From Gammaproteobacteria bacterium (lineage in GTDB: Bacteria > Pseudomonadota > Gammaproteobacteria > GCA-001735895), in assembly GCA_018669845.1 (NCBI GenBank), contig JABHSO010000212.1, forward strand, positions 86,394-150,393: 64,000 nt of DNA, given 5' to 3'. Below are positions 34,598 through 43,487 of the stretch, piece after piece. The notes under the pieces are model-generated. The model searched no databases. It saw only the letters and a list, made by a program, of their open reading frames with translations, and was not told the DNA's origin. How positions within the stretch are numbered: position 1 is the stretch's first letter; each line of letters opens with the position of its first letter. Position numbers and translations under genes: made by a program.

Positions 34598-34982
34598 TTC
34601 ATTACCTGCTTATTTAAAAATAGATCGATAAACATAAACTGCGATGATTTAAATGGATATTGTTTAAGTTAAATGGGCTTTTACCTGAATGATCTAAAAG
34701 TTATCGAATAAACAAAAACAGTAAATGCCGGATAACGGAGTGCATTTAATGTGCTTAAAGTGGACAGCCGGGATGGAGTATTCATTTGTTTTGCTCCGTA
34801 ACTTAATAGGTTGTTCAGGATACTTGTCGTTTATAAATTTGGGCTTATATTCCCATAAATTAATTTTGCAGTTTTATTAGTGAGGTGGCTAGAGACGAAG
34901 GTTGTTTTATTGATGAGACCTTGGTCTAAAGATAATTAGACCAAGGTCTGAGTGAGCCTGGATAAAAGCAAAGAATAGAGAA
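34598..34982 (-). promoter_or_regulatory. Intergenic region upstream of the polysaccharide genes
   Basis: A 385-nt AT-rich spacer between the NarX-like kinase gene and the TPR/barrel gene. It must hold the promoter for the latter, but I see no clear -10/-35 or -24/-12 on the minus strand. The one distinct structure is the perfect inverted repeat at 34916-34949. Confidence 0.4.
34916..34949 (-). terminator. Perfect 14-bp inverted repeat after the kinase gene
   Basis: AGACCTTGGTCTAA and its exact complement TTAGACCAAGGTCT enclose a 6-nt loop, 34 nt beyond the stop of the kinase gene. There is no U-run on the minus strand, so it may be a Rho-type or mRNA-stabilising structure rather than a classical terminator. 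Confidence 0.5.
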
Positions 34983-36326
34983 TCAGTCGTCGAGAGGTAA
35001 AGTGGCCAGTAATTGAACACCCCGTGATTTCCCCGTACTGCTGATTTTAAACTTACCACCCAGGCTTTCCACTCTTTCGCGTAAGCCGCGTAAACCCATG
35101 TGGTCGGTGTCATTCAGCTTTTCCAGATCTTTATCGTTTATACCGGGACCTGCATCTTTGATTTCTAACGTAAGCTGCCTTTCATGTAATCTGGCAATAA
35201 CCTGCTGATCTATTCCCAGACCATGCCTGACAGCATTATTCAGCCCCTCCTGCACCAGACGATAAATACAGATTTTAATAGACAATTTGAGTTCATCGGG
35301 TAATTCATCCAGTTTGTGCCTGACTTGTGTGGAAGTTCTTTTTTCGTGCTTATCTATAACTTTAAGGATGGCGGCCCTGGCAGACAGGTCTTTTAATTCT
35401 GGAATCACCAGGCCAGCCGATAAACTGCGTATTTCCTGTAAGGCATCACTCAGAGCGATCTGTATTTTATCGATCACATCGATATTAGCCTTTACCTGAT
35501 GATTTTCTGTTATCTCGGTAACAGAGTCCAGCCGCAGCAACGCAAAGCCAATTGACTGAGCCGGGCCGTCATGCAACTCCGAACCGATGCGTCTGAGGTT
35601 CTGCTCGTTCAGCTCGACAGCACGACTACTGGCCTGCTTTATACGCAAACGTTGGCTCTCAATGAGTTGATGGGCAGTTTTGACGATCCAGTATAAAAAC
35701 CAGTACAGAACGACTCCACTAAACAGCGAAACAATGATCACTAGAATTCGACCCTCGCGCAGAGTTTCATATAAAGCTTTTGGGGACTTGTAGAGCTCTA
35801 CCACACCTATGACCTGCTGATGCTGGGCGTCCCACACCGGGAAATAGCTTTCAACAAATTTCTCAACATGGTCGGGCAGAAAATGATGTTCCTGTTTGGA
35901 CTGTTCATTGGCATGACCTTCCTTGAATACCCTGACGCCGGTAATGGCCTGATTGAGCTCATCATTATCGGTAAAAGTTTTACCAATTACCTGCTTATCA
36001 CTGGACCATATTATTCTTAGATCTGTATCATAAATTGCGGTGCGAAATACGTCGGGTAAACCCATAATATGATTGAAAAACTCTTCCAGTTCCTGTTTAT
36101 CCTTGAGTTCCGTGCTACCACGGAAAGACGGTTCCGTATTATTGATAATGGCGACACTCTGGATGAATTCAGAGCTGATGACCATTTCACGCTGTAATAA
36201 TTTGTCGTGAAGAAAAGAAAAAAATACAAACCCGGACACGACACTGATTGTTATGATTGAAACAAAACTGGAGATGGCGAATATCCTGATTAATCCCCAA
36301 CGTTGAATAATGGAAGATATTTTCAC
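34983..36326 (-). CDS. NarX/LiaS-type sensor histidine kinase
   Basis: A 447-residue kinase with two membrane helices (IFAISSFVSIITISVVSGFVFF and ILVIIVSLFSGVVLYWFLYWIV) that enclose a periplasmic domain of about 150 residues. The cytoplasmic part has the HisKA_3 dimerisation domain with the phospho-acceptor in ELHDGPAQSIGFALLRLD, and a short HATPase domain with NNAVRHGLG (N box), DAGPGI and GLRGLRERVESLGG. This class pairs with NarL-type regulators, and one is encoded just upstream (30-nt gap). Both lie at the end of the T2SS operon, so they may monitor the envelope or the secretion substrate. The signal is unknown. Confidence 0.9.
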   Translation of the reverse strand: MKISSIIQRWGLIRIFAISSFVSIITISVVSGFVFFSFLHDKLLQREMVISSEFIQSVAIINNTEPSFRGSTELKDKQELEEFFNHIMGLPDVFRTAIYDTDLRIIWSSDKQVIGKTFTDNDELNQAITGVRVFKEGHANEQSKQEHHFLPDHVEKFVESYFPVWDAQHQQVIGVVELYKSPKALYETLREGRILVIIVSLFSGVVLYWFLYWIVKTAHQLIESQRLRIKQASSRAVELNEQNLRRIGSELHDGPAQSIGFALLRLDSVTEITENHQVKANIDVIDKIQIALSDALQEIRSLSAGLVIPELKDLSARAAILKVIDKHEKRTSTQVRHKLDELPDELKLSIKICIYRLVQEGLNNAVRHGLGIDQQVIARLHERQLTLEIKDAGPGINDKDLEKLNDTDHMGLRGLRERVESLGGKFKISSTGKSRGVQLLATLPLDD

Positions 36327-36356
36327 TAAAGGTTCCGGGTTGAATAAACGCGGAGT

Positions 36357-37004
36357 TTAATCTCCATGGTGCATTTTTTGCGCGATGAGTGCCGCTTCCA
36401 CTCGATTTTTAACCTGCAGTTTTTGCAGAATATTGGTCATATAGTGTTTAATCGTTTTTTCACTTAAAAACAATTCATCAGCGATTTGTTTATTGGTCAG
36501 TCCACGCTCAAGGGCCTTCAAAATAGTACTTTCCCTGTTATTCAATTTTTCCATAACATCTGGTTGTGGTGGTTCGTCATTGTATGAGTGCACCAGTATA
36601 TTCGTCGCCAGGCTGGGTGTGATGAAGGTTTCACCGGCAGAAACCTTGCGCACTATATTAACCAGTTCTTTACCGCCAATACCTTTCAGAATATAGGCTT
36701 TAGCTCCCGCCTGTAACGCCGACATCACATTTTTTTCATCCTCAGAAGCCGTTAGCATGATGAGGCTACTGGCGGGCAGGGCTTGATGAATTTCACGGGC
36801 CGCTTCAACACCTCCACCCGGCATACTGATGTCCAGCAAAATAGTATCTGGAACCAGTTCATGGGCCATTTTTATAGCATCGGAAAAGCTGCCCCCCTGA
36901 CCAACAACTTCAAAATCATCCACCGAATCGAGTGTGCTGCAGACTCCTTCCCGTAACAGGGGATGATCGTCTATAACCAGAATTCGAGTGATCTCAGTTG
37001 TCAT
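36357..37004 (-). CDS. NarL/LuxR-type response regulator
   Basis: A 215-residue regulator: receiver domain with VIDDHP, phospho-acceptor Asp in ILLDISMPGG, and the Lys in YILKGIGG, then a linker and a LuxR-type helix-turn-helix, ERGLTNKQIADELFLSEKTIKHYMTNILQKLQ. It is encoded between gspD (52-nt gap) and the matching kinase (30-nt gap), all on the minus strand. It is the partner of that kinase. Its targets cannot be read from the window. Confidence 0.92.
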   Translation of the reverse strand: MTTEITRILVIDDHPLLREGVCSTLDSVDDFEVVGQGGSFSDAIKMAHELVPDTILLDISMPGGGVEAAREIHQALPASSLIMLTASEDEKNVMSALQAGAKAYILKGIGGKELVNIVRKVSAGETFITPSLATNILVHSYNDEPPQPDVMEKLNNRESTILKALERGLTNKQIADELFLSEKTIKHYMTNILQKLQVKNRVEAALIAQKMHHGD

Positions 37005-37055
37005 ATTGATGTATTTCCAAACCGTATTGAGTTAATAGTGAGATAGAATATCAAA

Positions 37056-39185
37056 TCAGCTAAGCTGATCAATATTCAGAAATTTAAATTTCTCCTTATA
37101 TTCTTCAATCACCTTATTATTTTCATCATTATTGCGGATTATTTTGGGTGATAACATAATCAGTAATTCAGTGCGAACATCGGAGGTGACAGTTTTTCCG
37201 AATAAAAAACCTATTCCCGGAAGATCGCGAAGCCAGGGTACACCGCTTTTAGTGACTGCACTATTCTTTCTGATGAGTCCACCAAGAATAATGGTTTCGC
37301 CGTTGTTGACCGACACACTGGTATTCAGGTTGCGGTTCAGAAAGGTTCTTTGTCCGGTGGCTGTGTCTATGTCTCCCACATCGATGACTTCCTGTGTGAT
37401 GGATACATTGATGGTTCCGCTGCTGGTTATGGATGGTTTTATTTCCAGAATAATGCCGGTGTCTCTATATTCAACCGAGGTGGCGATTATAGTACCGTTT
37501 TCATTGACGGCTGCGGTGGGGATAGGCTGCTGGTCGCCCACGCGAATGGAGGCTTTGTGGTTGTTCCTGACCAGCAGTGAGGGGGATGATAAAACATCCA
37601 CTTTTCCTTCAGAGGCGAGTAAGCCGAGAACTACATTAATATCTCCACCGTCTCTAACCCCGGAATAGGAAAATGTCTGAGGGAAGTTGAGTATATCGGA
37701 AATAACCGCTGAACCACCGGATGTGGCGTTACCGTGTTCAAAGAACCACTGCATACCATAGCTGAAAGCATCGGTTAACTGAACATCCATGATTGAGACT
37801 TCAATCAGTACCTGTAACGGCTGTATATCAAGCTTGTCTAAAGCCTGTTTTATTTGTTCATACTGGGCAGCTGTAGATGATATTAACAGTGTATTGGTAT
37901 CATCTGCGGAGATAATGTTGATGTTTGATTCAGCTTTCGGGGCAGGGGTTGAATCGGTTGTAATTACCGGTTGATCTTTTTCTGGCTTTTTCCCCCACTC
38001 ACTTAATACAACGGGCTTAGAACCGGGACCGGTAACATCATTGTCCGCCGTTGCAGTGCCCTGTTGACCGCTATCGAACAGTTCACCCAGGGTGGCGGCT
38101 AACTCCTTTGCGGTAGAATTTTTTACCTGGTAAACATGTAGTGTGCTTTCCACACCCTGAGCAGGTATGTCCAGTTTGCGGATCCATTCTTTTACCCGTT
38201 GCAGGTATTTATGCTGCCGGGTAATGACTAATACTGAATTCAGTCTTTCTATGCTGTCCAGAGTAATGAGATTTAGTGTATCGGCTTCGGTATTGTTAAC
38301 ACTGAGCATTTTATTCAGGTCGTCGATAATATCATTGACCCTGGAGTAATGAATATTGATCAAACCAACGTGAGAGCTTTTCATCCAGTCAACGTCAAAC
38401 ATTTCGACCGCATCCAGCATATTCCGAACATTTTCACTGGTTCCACCCAGAATAATCAAGTTACGTTTGTCATCGGCCCGTATGATGCTTTCTTTATCAG
38501 TCACCGATTCCAGAATTTTAACCATTTCAGCGGAGGGTATATAATCTAACGGGATGATTCTATAGCCATAACCCAATTTGGCTTTACCTTCATAATCTCC
38601 AAACCCCAGTACCGAGACAGCGGGTTTGTTTTTAGGAAAAATACGATAATGTCCTTTGCGTTTGACGATGCGTGCTCCGTGTAAATCCAGTACATTTTCC
38701 AGCATGTAAAAAACCGTATTTTTATTCAAAGGTTTTTCTGTCTTGAGCGTGACTATGCCTTTAACTGCTGGATCAATCAGGTAGTTTTCCTGCATAATTT
38801 TTCCCACCACCAGGGAAATTATTTCCTTGATATCAGCCCCTTCGAAGTTGAGTACGATACCGTCGGGTTTTTCTTCTGCCCTGAGTAATTTCCTGAATCC
38901 TTTGACATCAAAAATACCGGCTTTACCTTTATTTAAATACTCTATATTTCCCTGTATGGCGCTGACCACAACGGGTTTGTTTTCCAGAATTTTGAAGTCC
39001 TGTAAATTATCCACTTTGCTGGTACTCAAAGTGCTTTCCTGTAGTAGAGAGTTTTCCGTCGGCTGCACAGCTGCGTTATTTTCCGGGGCGTTATGAGATT
39101 GTTTTTGCGCGGGTGTAACGCAGGCGGTAAGTTGCAAAAAAGCCACCAGGCTAGCAACAAAAATAACGGTTTTTGTAAAATGCAT
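37056..39185 (-). CDS. gspD: Type II secretion outer-membrane secretin GspD
   Basis: A 709-residue lipoprotein (lipobox LQLTAC). N-terminal N0-type domain around VLNFEGADIKEIISLVVGKIMQENYLIDPAVKG, then N1-N3 modules (GYRIIPLDYIPSAEMVKIL, VGLINIHYSRVNDIIDDLNKML) with a Gly/Thr/Pro-rich insert, then the C-domain with VLIEVSIMDVQLTDAFSYGMQWFF and the secretin signature VSVNNGETIILGGLIRKNSAVTKSGVPWLRDLPGIGFLFG. It forms the ring pore in the outer membrane that lets folded proteins out of the periplasm. It is the last secretion gene of the minus-strand operon. Confidence 0.95.
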   Translation of the reverse strand: MHFTKTVIFVASLVAFLQLTACVTPAQKQSHNAPENNAAVQPTENSLLQESTLSTSKVDNLQDFKILENKPVVVSAIQGNIEYLNKGKAGIFDVKGFRKLLRAEEKPDGIVLNFEGADIKEIISLVVGKIMQENYLIDPAVKGIVTLKTEKPLNKNTVFYMLENVLDLHGARIVKRKGHYRIFPKNKPAVSVLGFGDYEGKAKLGYGYRIIPLDYIPSAEMVKILESVTDKESIIRADDKRNLIILGGTSENVRNMLDAVEMFDVDWMKSSHVGLINIHYSRVNDIIDDLNKMLSVNNTEADTLNLITLDSIERLNSVLVITRQHKYLQRVKEWIRKLDIPAQGVESTLHVYQVKNSTAKELAATLGELFDSGQQGTATADNDVTGPGSKPVVLSEWGKKPEKDQPVITTDSTPAPKAESNINIISADDTNTLLISSTAAQYEQIKQALDKLDIQPLQVLIEVSIMDVQLTDAFSYGMQWFFEHGNATSGGSAVISDILNFPQTFSYSGVRDGGDINVVLGLLASEGKVDVLSSPSLLVRNNHKASIRVGDQQPIPTAAVNENGTIIATSVEYRDTGIILEIKPSITSSGTINVSITQEVIDVGDIDTATGQRTFLNRNLNTSVSVNNGETIILGGLIRKNSAVTKSGVPWLRDLPGIGFLFGKTVTSDVRTELLIMLSPKIIRNNDENNKVIEEYKEKFKFLNIDQLS

Positions 39186-39198
39186 TGTGAGTATTTAT

Positions 39199-39708
39199 TT
39201 ACCTTTGAGCATTGCTGTTGGTTTCTGCTTCTTCATTAAGCAAAAAATCATAGGAATCCCCGGATGTATTGCCGAGGGTCACTTTGGCTGAATCGATACT
39301 GGTGACTTGCCATTCATTTAAATGGTCTTTTTCAAACAGGATATGAGATTGTTGGTGTTGATTATCCCAGATTACCGCCATTTTACTGTCGGGTGTGATG
39401 ACAATTCCGGTAATTTCAAGCTGCATTTTGTACACTGTTTTTTTGGGACTAATTTGCACATTTTGTTTTTGGGGAACTATGACCTGTCCGCCAAATATAT
39501 TATTTTGTATGACCTGCTGATAGGTTGAAAAACTGTATTTTTTCAAATATTTATCGATGCTCCCCGTCGTTTTAAGTCTAGGCGTGGGCCTGTCAGTCGC
39601 TGATGACTCTAAAAATAGCTGAAAATCTGCCAGGTACACAGCCACCAGAGCTGCACTCAACAGGATAGATATCCATATTTTTAGATTAAAGAATAAATGC
39701 TGTAGCAT
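39199..39708 (-). CDS. gspC: GspC-like type II secretion protein, reduced form without PDZ domain
   Basis: A 169-residue protein with one N-terminal helix (IWISILLSAALVAVYLA) and a periplasmic HR-type domain (YKMQLEITGIVITPDSKMAVIWDNQHQQSHILFEKD...WQVTSIDSAKVTL). The NIFGGQV motif before it is that of GspC/PilP-like proteins, which link the inner-membrane platform to the secretin. Typical GspC is about 300 residues with a C-terminal PDZ or coiled coil; that part is missing here. The gene lies just before gspD and overlaps gspM, as expected for a trans-envelope linker. Confidence 0.72.
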   Translation of the reverse strand: MLQHLFFNLKIWISILLSAALVAVYLADFQLFLESSATDRPTPRLKTTGSIDKYLKKYSFSTYQQVIQNNIFGGQVIVPQKQNVQISPKKTVYKMQLEITGIVITPDSKMAVIWDNQHQQSHILFEKDHLNEWQVTSIDSAKVTLGNTSGDSYDFLLNEEAETNSNAQR

Positions 39709-40294
39709 TGAACATTGCTCTGTAATAGGCCGTATTAGACAGTTTCTTGGGCTGATATCTTGATTGTGGCAGACTAATTTGCATGTCGCTTAGCACAATC
39801 AATGGTCGGTAATTTTCGAGTTGCTGTAACATACTATAAATCGATCGTATATCCCCCTGTAATAACACTTTAACGGTGACTGATTTATCGTCAGCAGGTT
39901 TGCGCGAGGTTTTCTTCAGTCTAGTTTTAGTTTTTAATTTTGTTTTAGCCGTTTTCAGTTGAGACTGGATCAACTGCGCACCACTTTTCTGCACCAGTTG
40001 TTTGATAATGCGCTGCAGTTTCACGTCCGCCAGGGCGCCGGATTTTTTGTCCAGAAATACTTCGCTGAGCCCAGGGTTGTTACTGATTTTGCGAAACTGT
40101 TGTTGCAGTAATTCTTTATCCTGTATCAAAGCTATTAAGGCGGCCTGCTTATTCTGCATTCTTTCGGCAGATCTAATTTTGCTATCCCACTGGCTCAGAT
40201 AGGGTTTGATCAGTAAAACCCAAACCATCAACAGCAGTAACATTAAAATCCCGATGGCGCTTAATTTTTTTACAAAGTTCGCCATGTTTATCAT
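39686..40294 (-). CDS. gspM: Type II secretion inner-membrane platform protein GspM
   Basis: A 202-residue protein with one N-terminal helix (AIGILMLLLLMVWVLLI), a coiled region (SERMQNKQAALIALIQDKELLQQQFRKI) and a ferredoxin-like periplasmic domain ending in VKVLLQGDIRSIYSMLQQLENYRPLIVLSDMQISLP. This matches the GspM/PilO type. Its start overlaps the gspL stop (ATGA), which supports the assignment by pairing with GspL. Confidence 0.82.
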   Translation of the reverse strand: MINMANFVKKLSAIGILMLLLLMVWVLLIKPYLSQWDSKIRSAERMQNKQAALIALIQDKELLQQQFRKISNNPGLSEVFLDKKSGALADVKLQRIIKQLVQKSGAQLIQSQLKTAKTKLKTKTRLKKTSRKPADDKSVTVKVLLQGDIRSIYSMLQQLENYRPLIVLSDMQISLPQSRYQPKKLSNTAYYRAMFNATAFIL

Positions 40295-41292
40295 CCTTTG
40301 TTTATCGTCATCGAGATCTTCATGGTTTCCTGGCCGCTTTTAGCACTGGAGTTGACCGAGCCGATAATTTTTACATTGGAAAATACTTTATCCTGTTGCA
40401 GAATTTTAATAATTCGTTCTACAGACGGAGATTTACCTTCAAGCTTTATTTGAGTGCCGCTGATCTCCATTCGATCTATTACCGCCTGTCCATAAATAGC
40501 ACGGGTGATCTGTGACCAGATATACGCATGATCCGGGAATTCATTTTTTTTATCGATCAGCATTTGCAGTCGAGATTCCTGTTCCATTATTTTATCTCTG
40601 ATATCAATCACCGGCTGAGCTTGCTGTTGCAACCGCTTAATGTCGCTCTGCACCCTGTTCAGGGTTTGATCCATTTTATGCAGCGGGTATAGCATCACAG
40701 AAATCAATAAAACCGGTATCAGTATGTTTAATTTATGGTTGATGGCCGCTTTTGCCGGGTTGTTTTGCGCGGGTTTCGAGTTTGCATAGTCATGTTGAAT
40801 AACAGTCTTTTTATCGGCATTTAATATATTAATTTTGTTTACATTAATATGGTATTTATGCTGTATTTGCTGTAAATATTTATCGATGATGTTTCGGTTA
40901 ATAGCCCATATTTCGACTTCGATTGAATTTTTGTTGGCGGCAGACGGCAGTACTTCACAGGCAATTAATGCCTGGTCTGCATTTAATGGGAAGTATTTAT
41001 TAAATTCATAACTGACCACCTTATCGATATTCCTGGTAGCCGTTTCAGGTAGGTTGATTTTACGGTACTGGATACTGTTATCTCTGAATATCAGAGCGAT
41101 ATTCTGCAAACCTTTAAGGCGTTTATATTGTACAGAATTGTTAAATGTTACCCCTTCTACTGGTGAGATTTCAAACTGTAATATGTTGGGTTTTTTATGT
41201 GGAATCAGCAGACTCGTTATGTCTACTATTTCATCCAGCCACCAGCGCCAGCCGATGTGGAAAGTTTGCAACAAATTTGACGAAGCTGACAT
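40291..41292 (-). CDS. gspL: Type II secretion platform protein GspL (PilM/PilN-like)
   Basis: A 333-residue protein. The N-terminal cytoplasmic part has an actin-like flavour (YRKINLPETATRNIDKVVSYEFNKYFPLNADQALI), followed by one membrane helix (LNILIPVLLISVMLY) and a coiled coil, and then a PilN-like periplasmic domain (VIDRMEISGTQIKLEGKSPSVERIIKIL). It docks the ATPase GspE to the membrane. It is shorter than classical GspL, about 400 residues, but is placed exactly between gspK and gspM. Confidence 0.82.
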   Translation of the reverse strand: MSASSNLLQTFHIGWRWWLDEIVDITSLLIPHKKPNILQFEISPVEGVTFNNSVQYKRLKGLQNIALIFRDNSIQYRKINLPETATRNIDKVVSYEFNKYFPLNADQALIACEVLPSAANKNSIEVEIWAINRNIIDKYLQQIQHKYHINVNKINILNADKKTVIQHDYANSKPAQNNPAKAAINHKLNILIPVLLISVMLYPLHKMDQTLNRVQSDIKRLQQQAQPVIDIRDKIMEQESRLQMLIDKKNEFPDHAYIWSQITRAIYGQAVIDRMEISGTQIKLEGKSPSVERIIKILQQDKVFSNVKIIGSVNSSAKSGQETMKISMTINKG

Positions 41293-41296
41293 CTGC

Positions 41297-42016
41297 TTAA
41301 CTCTGGTTATAGCGCCACTTTAAAATCCGGTAGGGATTTTGTGACTGGTAGGTAAGTTGAATAATCGTGTTAATGGCATACGAGTTATGGCTCGAACGAT
41401 CGTGTGCAGTGGAGTTGATGGTGAATAATTTTCCAGCATTTTTAGCATAGATAGTGAATGCCTGCGAAATTCTTCTAAACATTTCAGGCTCTATATCGGC
41501 CATTAGCAATAATTCAACAAGGTCTTCAAATCGTTTGTCTTTGGCACCATATTGCTTGCCGAGATTAAAATAATCCTGATCTTCCATGCCATACAGTTGC
41601 GTTAAGCTATCAGGGTCTCTCCAGTCAATGACCAGATCCGTCAGTCTCTGTGCCATCTCTGGCATGACGCCTGTCTGGATAAATGTTTCCGTTAATTGTC
41701 GTTCGTCTGCCGTATTGATATTAGTTTTTGCTTTTTCTGATCTTATTTCAATATCGACATCGCTATTATTAATAGCATAGTTAAATTTTAAACTTTCTGC
41801 TGTTTCCCCGGATAATAACTTTTCAATGGCAATATAGACAGCAGATGTTGCATCATATTTTAGAGTCATTGCAGACTTTATATTATCTGTGGCATGAGTA
41901 TTGATACGTACATCAGAAGTGAAGTTACTGGCTACCATAATAGTGAGCACGGTTATCCATAACACTGTCGGTAGTACAACACCGCGACTTTTTTTAACAG
42001 AGGTTAAATCACACAT
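41297..42016 (-). CDS. gspK: Minor pseudopilin GspK
   Basis: I use the ATG at 42016, which overlaps the gspJ stop (ATGTGTGA); the ORF track's start is 15 codons upstream. The prepilin-like segment KKSRGVVLPTVLWITVLTIMVASNF leads into the large alpha domain typical of GspK, with INTADERQLTETFIQTGVMPEMAQRLTDLVIDWRD resembling the helix-hairpin segment. GspK caps the pseudopilus tip with GspI and GspJ. The Glu at +5 is absent, as usual for GspK. Confidence 0.87.
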   Translation of the reverse strand: MCDLTSVKKSRGVVLPTVLWITVLTIMVASNFTSDVRINTHATDNIKSAMTLKYDATSAVYIAIEKLLSGETAESLKFNYAINNSDVDIEIRSEKAKTNINTADERQLTETFIQTGVMPEMAQRLTDLVIDWRDPDSLTQLYGMEDQDYFNLGKQYGAKDKRFEDLVELLLMADIEPEMFRRISQAFTIYAKNAGKLFTINSTAHDRSSHNSYAINTIIQLTYQSQNPYRILKWRYNQS

Positions 42017-42614
42017 CACTGGATGTCGCCATGTGAATGGTCGATTCGTACAACTGACCATTGTTACTTTGTATTTTTACCCTGACCAACTTCGGAAAAT
42101 GTTGTGCATCTTCCCAGTTTTTATGCCAGCGTGCTGCCTTACCTTTCCTGTTGCCGTAATATAAAAAGGCGATTGAATGTACCTCGGATAGCAGTACGAC
42201 TTTAGCGGTACCACCGGCTAAACTATCGGCCTCAATATCGGGGTGATGCAGGTAGTAACTGACATAGAGTCTGTTCTCGATTTTGTTCAGTTTTATTTTA
42301 TTGACGTAGAGCCCTGCATCGTTGCTTCTGTTATAACGCGCGACAAATTTCAGGCTATCTGGTTTGCCGGTAAATAAATAGTTGTAATCTTTGCTGTGCG
42401 GTGCCGGGATTTTTTCGGAGGTGCCTAATTTCTGACGTAACCAGCTTTCGGCCTGAAAGTAATCATATTGAAATGACATTTTATCGCTGCCGTTTTGCCA
42501 CTGTTTTAATCCAAACATCAGCCCCTGGTAACCAATAATGGTGATGAGTGACAGCAGCATCAGCGAAACGGTCATTTCAATTAAGGTAAACCCCTGTAAT
42601 CTACGCGTAGTCAT
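42009..42614 (-). CDS. gspJ: Minor pseudopilin GspJ
   Basis: A 201-residue type IV-pilin-like protein with the prepilin cleavage site RRLQGFTLIEMTVSLMLLSLITIIGYQGL, cut after Gly by the prepilin peptidase. The globular part, with LKQWQNGSDKMSFQYDYFQAESWLRQKL and many beta strands, fits GspJ. It overlaps gspK and is followed directly after gspI. Confidence 0.87.
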   Translation of the reverse strand: MTTRRLQGFTLIEMTVSLMLLSLITIIGYQGLMFGLKQWQNGSDKMSFQYDYFQAESWLRQKLGTSEKIPAPHSKDYNYLFTGKPDSLKFVARYNRSNDAGLYVNKIKLNKIENRLYVSYYLHHPDIEADSLAGGTAKVVLLSEVHSIAFLYYGNRKGKAARWHKNWEDAQHFPKLVRVKIQSNNGQLYESTIHMATSSDV

Positions 42615-42618
42615 CGTA

Positions 42619-43002
42619 TTAGCTGTCGGCTATGATTGTTTTAAGGGTTAACTGTTGCCGCTCACGCGGATGAAACACGCTGAACTGAACGGTATACAAA
42701 TTGATATATTCATTGTCTGTGCTCGCCCCCGTAGATTCATTGCTTAAAACATCGGCAACCCATTTATAGCCATTGTGCTGCTCCCCCTCATAATGAGGTC
42801 TCATCGGCTGCAGCGCAATATCGTTGCGCACCATGGCGATGGCTGACTCCAACGTGCTCATCATGAGCAGGTACTGATTCACCCGGCTTACTCTGATCGA
42901 GTTTTGCGCAACGACATTGACAGCCAGAATTGAACCCATCGCCAGGATAGTGAAGGCAATTACAATTTCGATTAAGGTGAAGCCGGCCTGTTGTTTAATC
43001 AT
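42619..43002 (-). CDS. gspI: Minor pseudopilin GspI
   Basis: A 127-residue prepilin with cleavage site QQAGFTLIEIVIAFTILAMGSILAVNVV. It has a GGAA-type ribosome site before ATG 43002. The short globular domain (YLLMMSTLESAIAMVRND...NGYKWVADVL) suits GspI, whose core is LA-x-x-LAE-x-A-like; it ends LTLKTIIADS. It sits in the usual H-I-J-K order. Confidence 0.85.
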   Translation of the reverse strand: MIKQQAGFTLIEIVIAFTILAMGSILAVNVVAQNSIRVSRVNQYLLMMSTLESAIAMVRNDIALQPMRPHYEGEQHNGYKWVADVLSNESTGASTDNEYINLYTVQFSVFHPRERQQLTLKTIIADS

Positions 43003-43018
43003 GATTTTTCCAGGTTTA

Positions 43019-43459
43019 TCATGGCTGCAGGCTCACATATCCATTTAACCAGCTGGTAAAAACTTCCAGTTCACGAGCGTTTTGTTGCAATTTTATTTTC
43101 CCCCCACTACTACTGCCATCCGGGTAGAAGGCTATTTGCCCGGTGTTACCTTCGATATTATTTTCATCGACCGTGAGAATCACAGACACCTGTTCGGGTA
43201 GCTTTCTATCGATTTTGGTATCTGTTGAGAAGTAGTGCCGGTTGACAACGTCTAGCGTGATAGCTGTCGTTTTTCTGTTCACCAACGCCTGACTGCGAAC
43301 ATAGCGTAAATCCGATTTTAGTGTGCGTGCGATGGATTCCAGGTCGTGTTTTCCTGTTCCACTCATTTTTACTCCGACCAGGGTCATCGTCAGTGCTATG
43401 ATCATGATCACTACCAGCATTTCAAGCAGGGCGAATCCTTTGGCTGGTGATGGATGCAC
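43019..43459 (-). CDS. gspH: Minor pseudopilin GspH
   Basis: The prepilin motif KGFALLEMLVVIMIIALTMTLVGVKM identifies a GspH/FimT-like pseudopilin with domain LARTLKSDLRYVRSQALVNRKTTAITLD and VSVILTVDE...IAFYPDGSSSGGKIKL. The ORF track's start (43726) lies inside gspG; a GTG at 43459 would give a seven-residue leader before the cleavage site, normal for prepilins, and lies just after the gspG stop. I use that start with moderate certainty. Its mature N-terminus has Glu at +5. Confidence 0.75.
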   Translation of the reverse strand: MHPSPAKGFALLEMLVVIMIIALTMTLVGVKMSGTGKHDLESIARTLKSDLRYVRSQALVNRKTTAITLDVVNRHYFSTDTKIDRKLPEQVSVILTVDENNIEGNTGQIAFYPDGSSSGGKIKLQQNARELEVFTSWLNGYVSLQP

Positions 43460-43487
43460 CGTATGACTGGTCAGACCTGAAAGGCTG

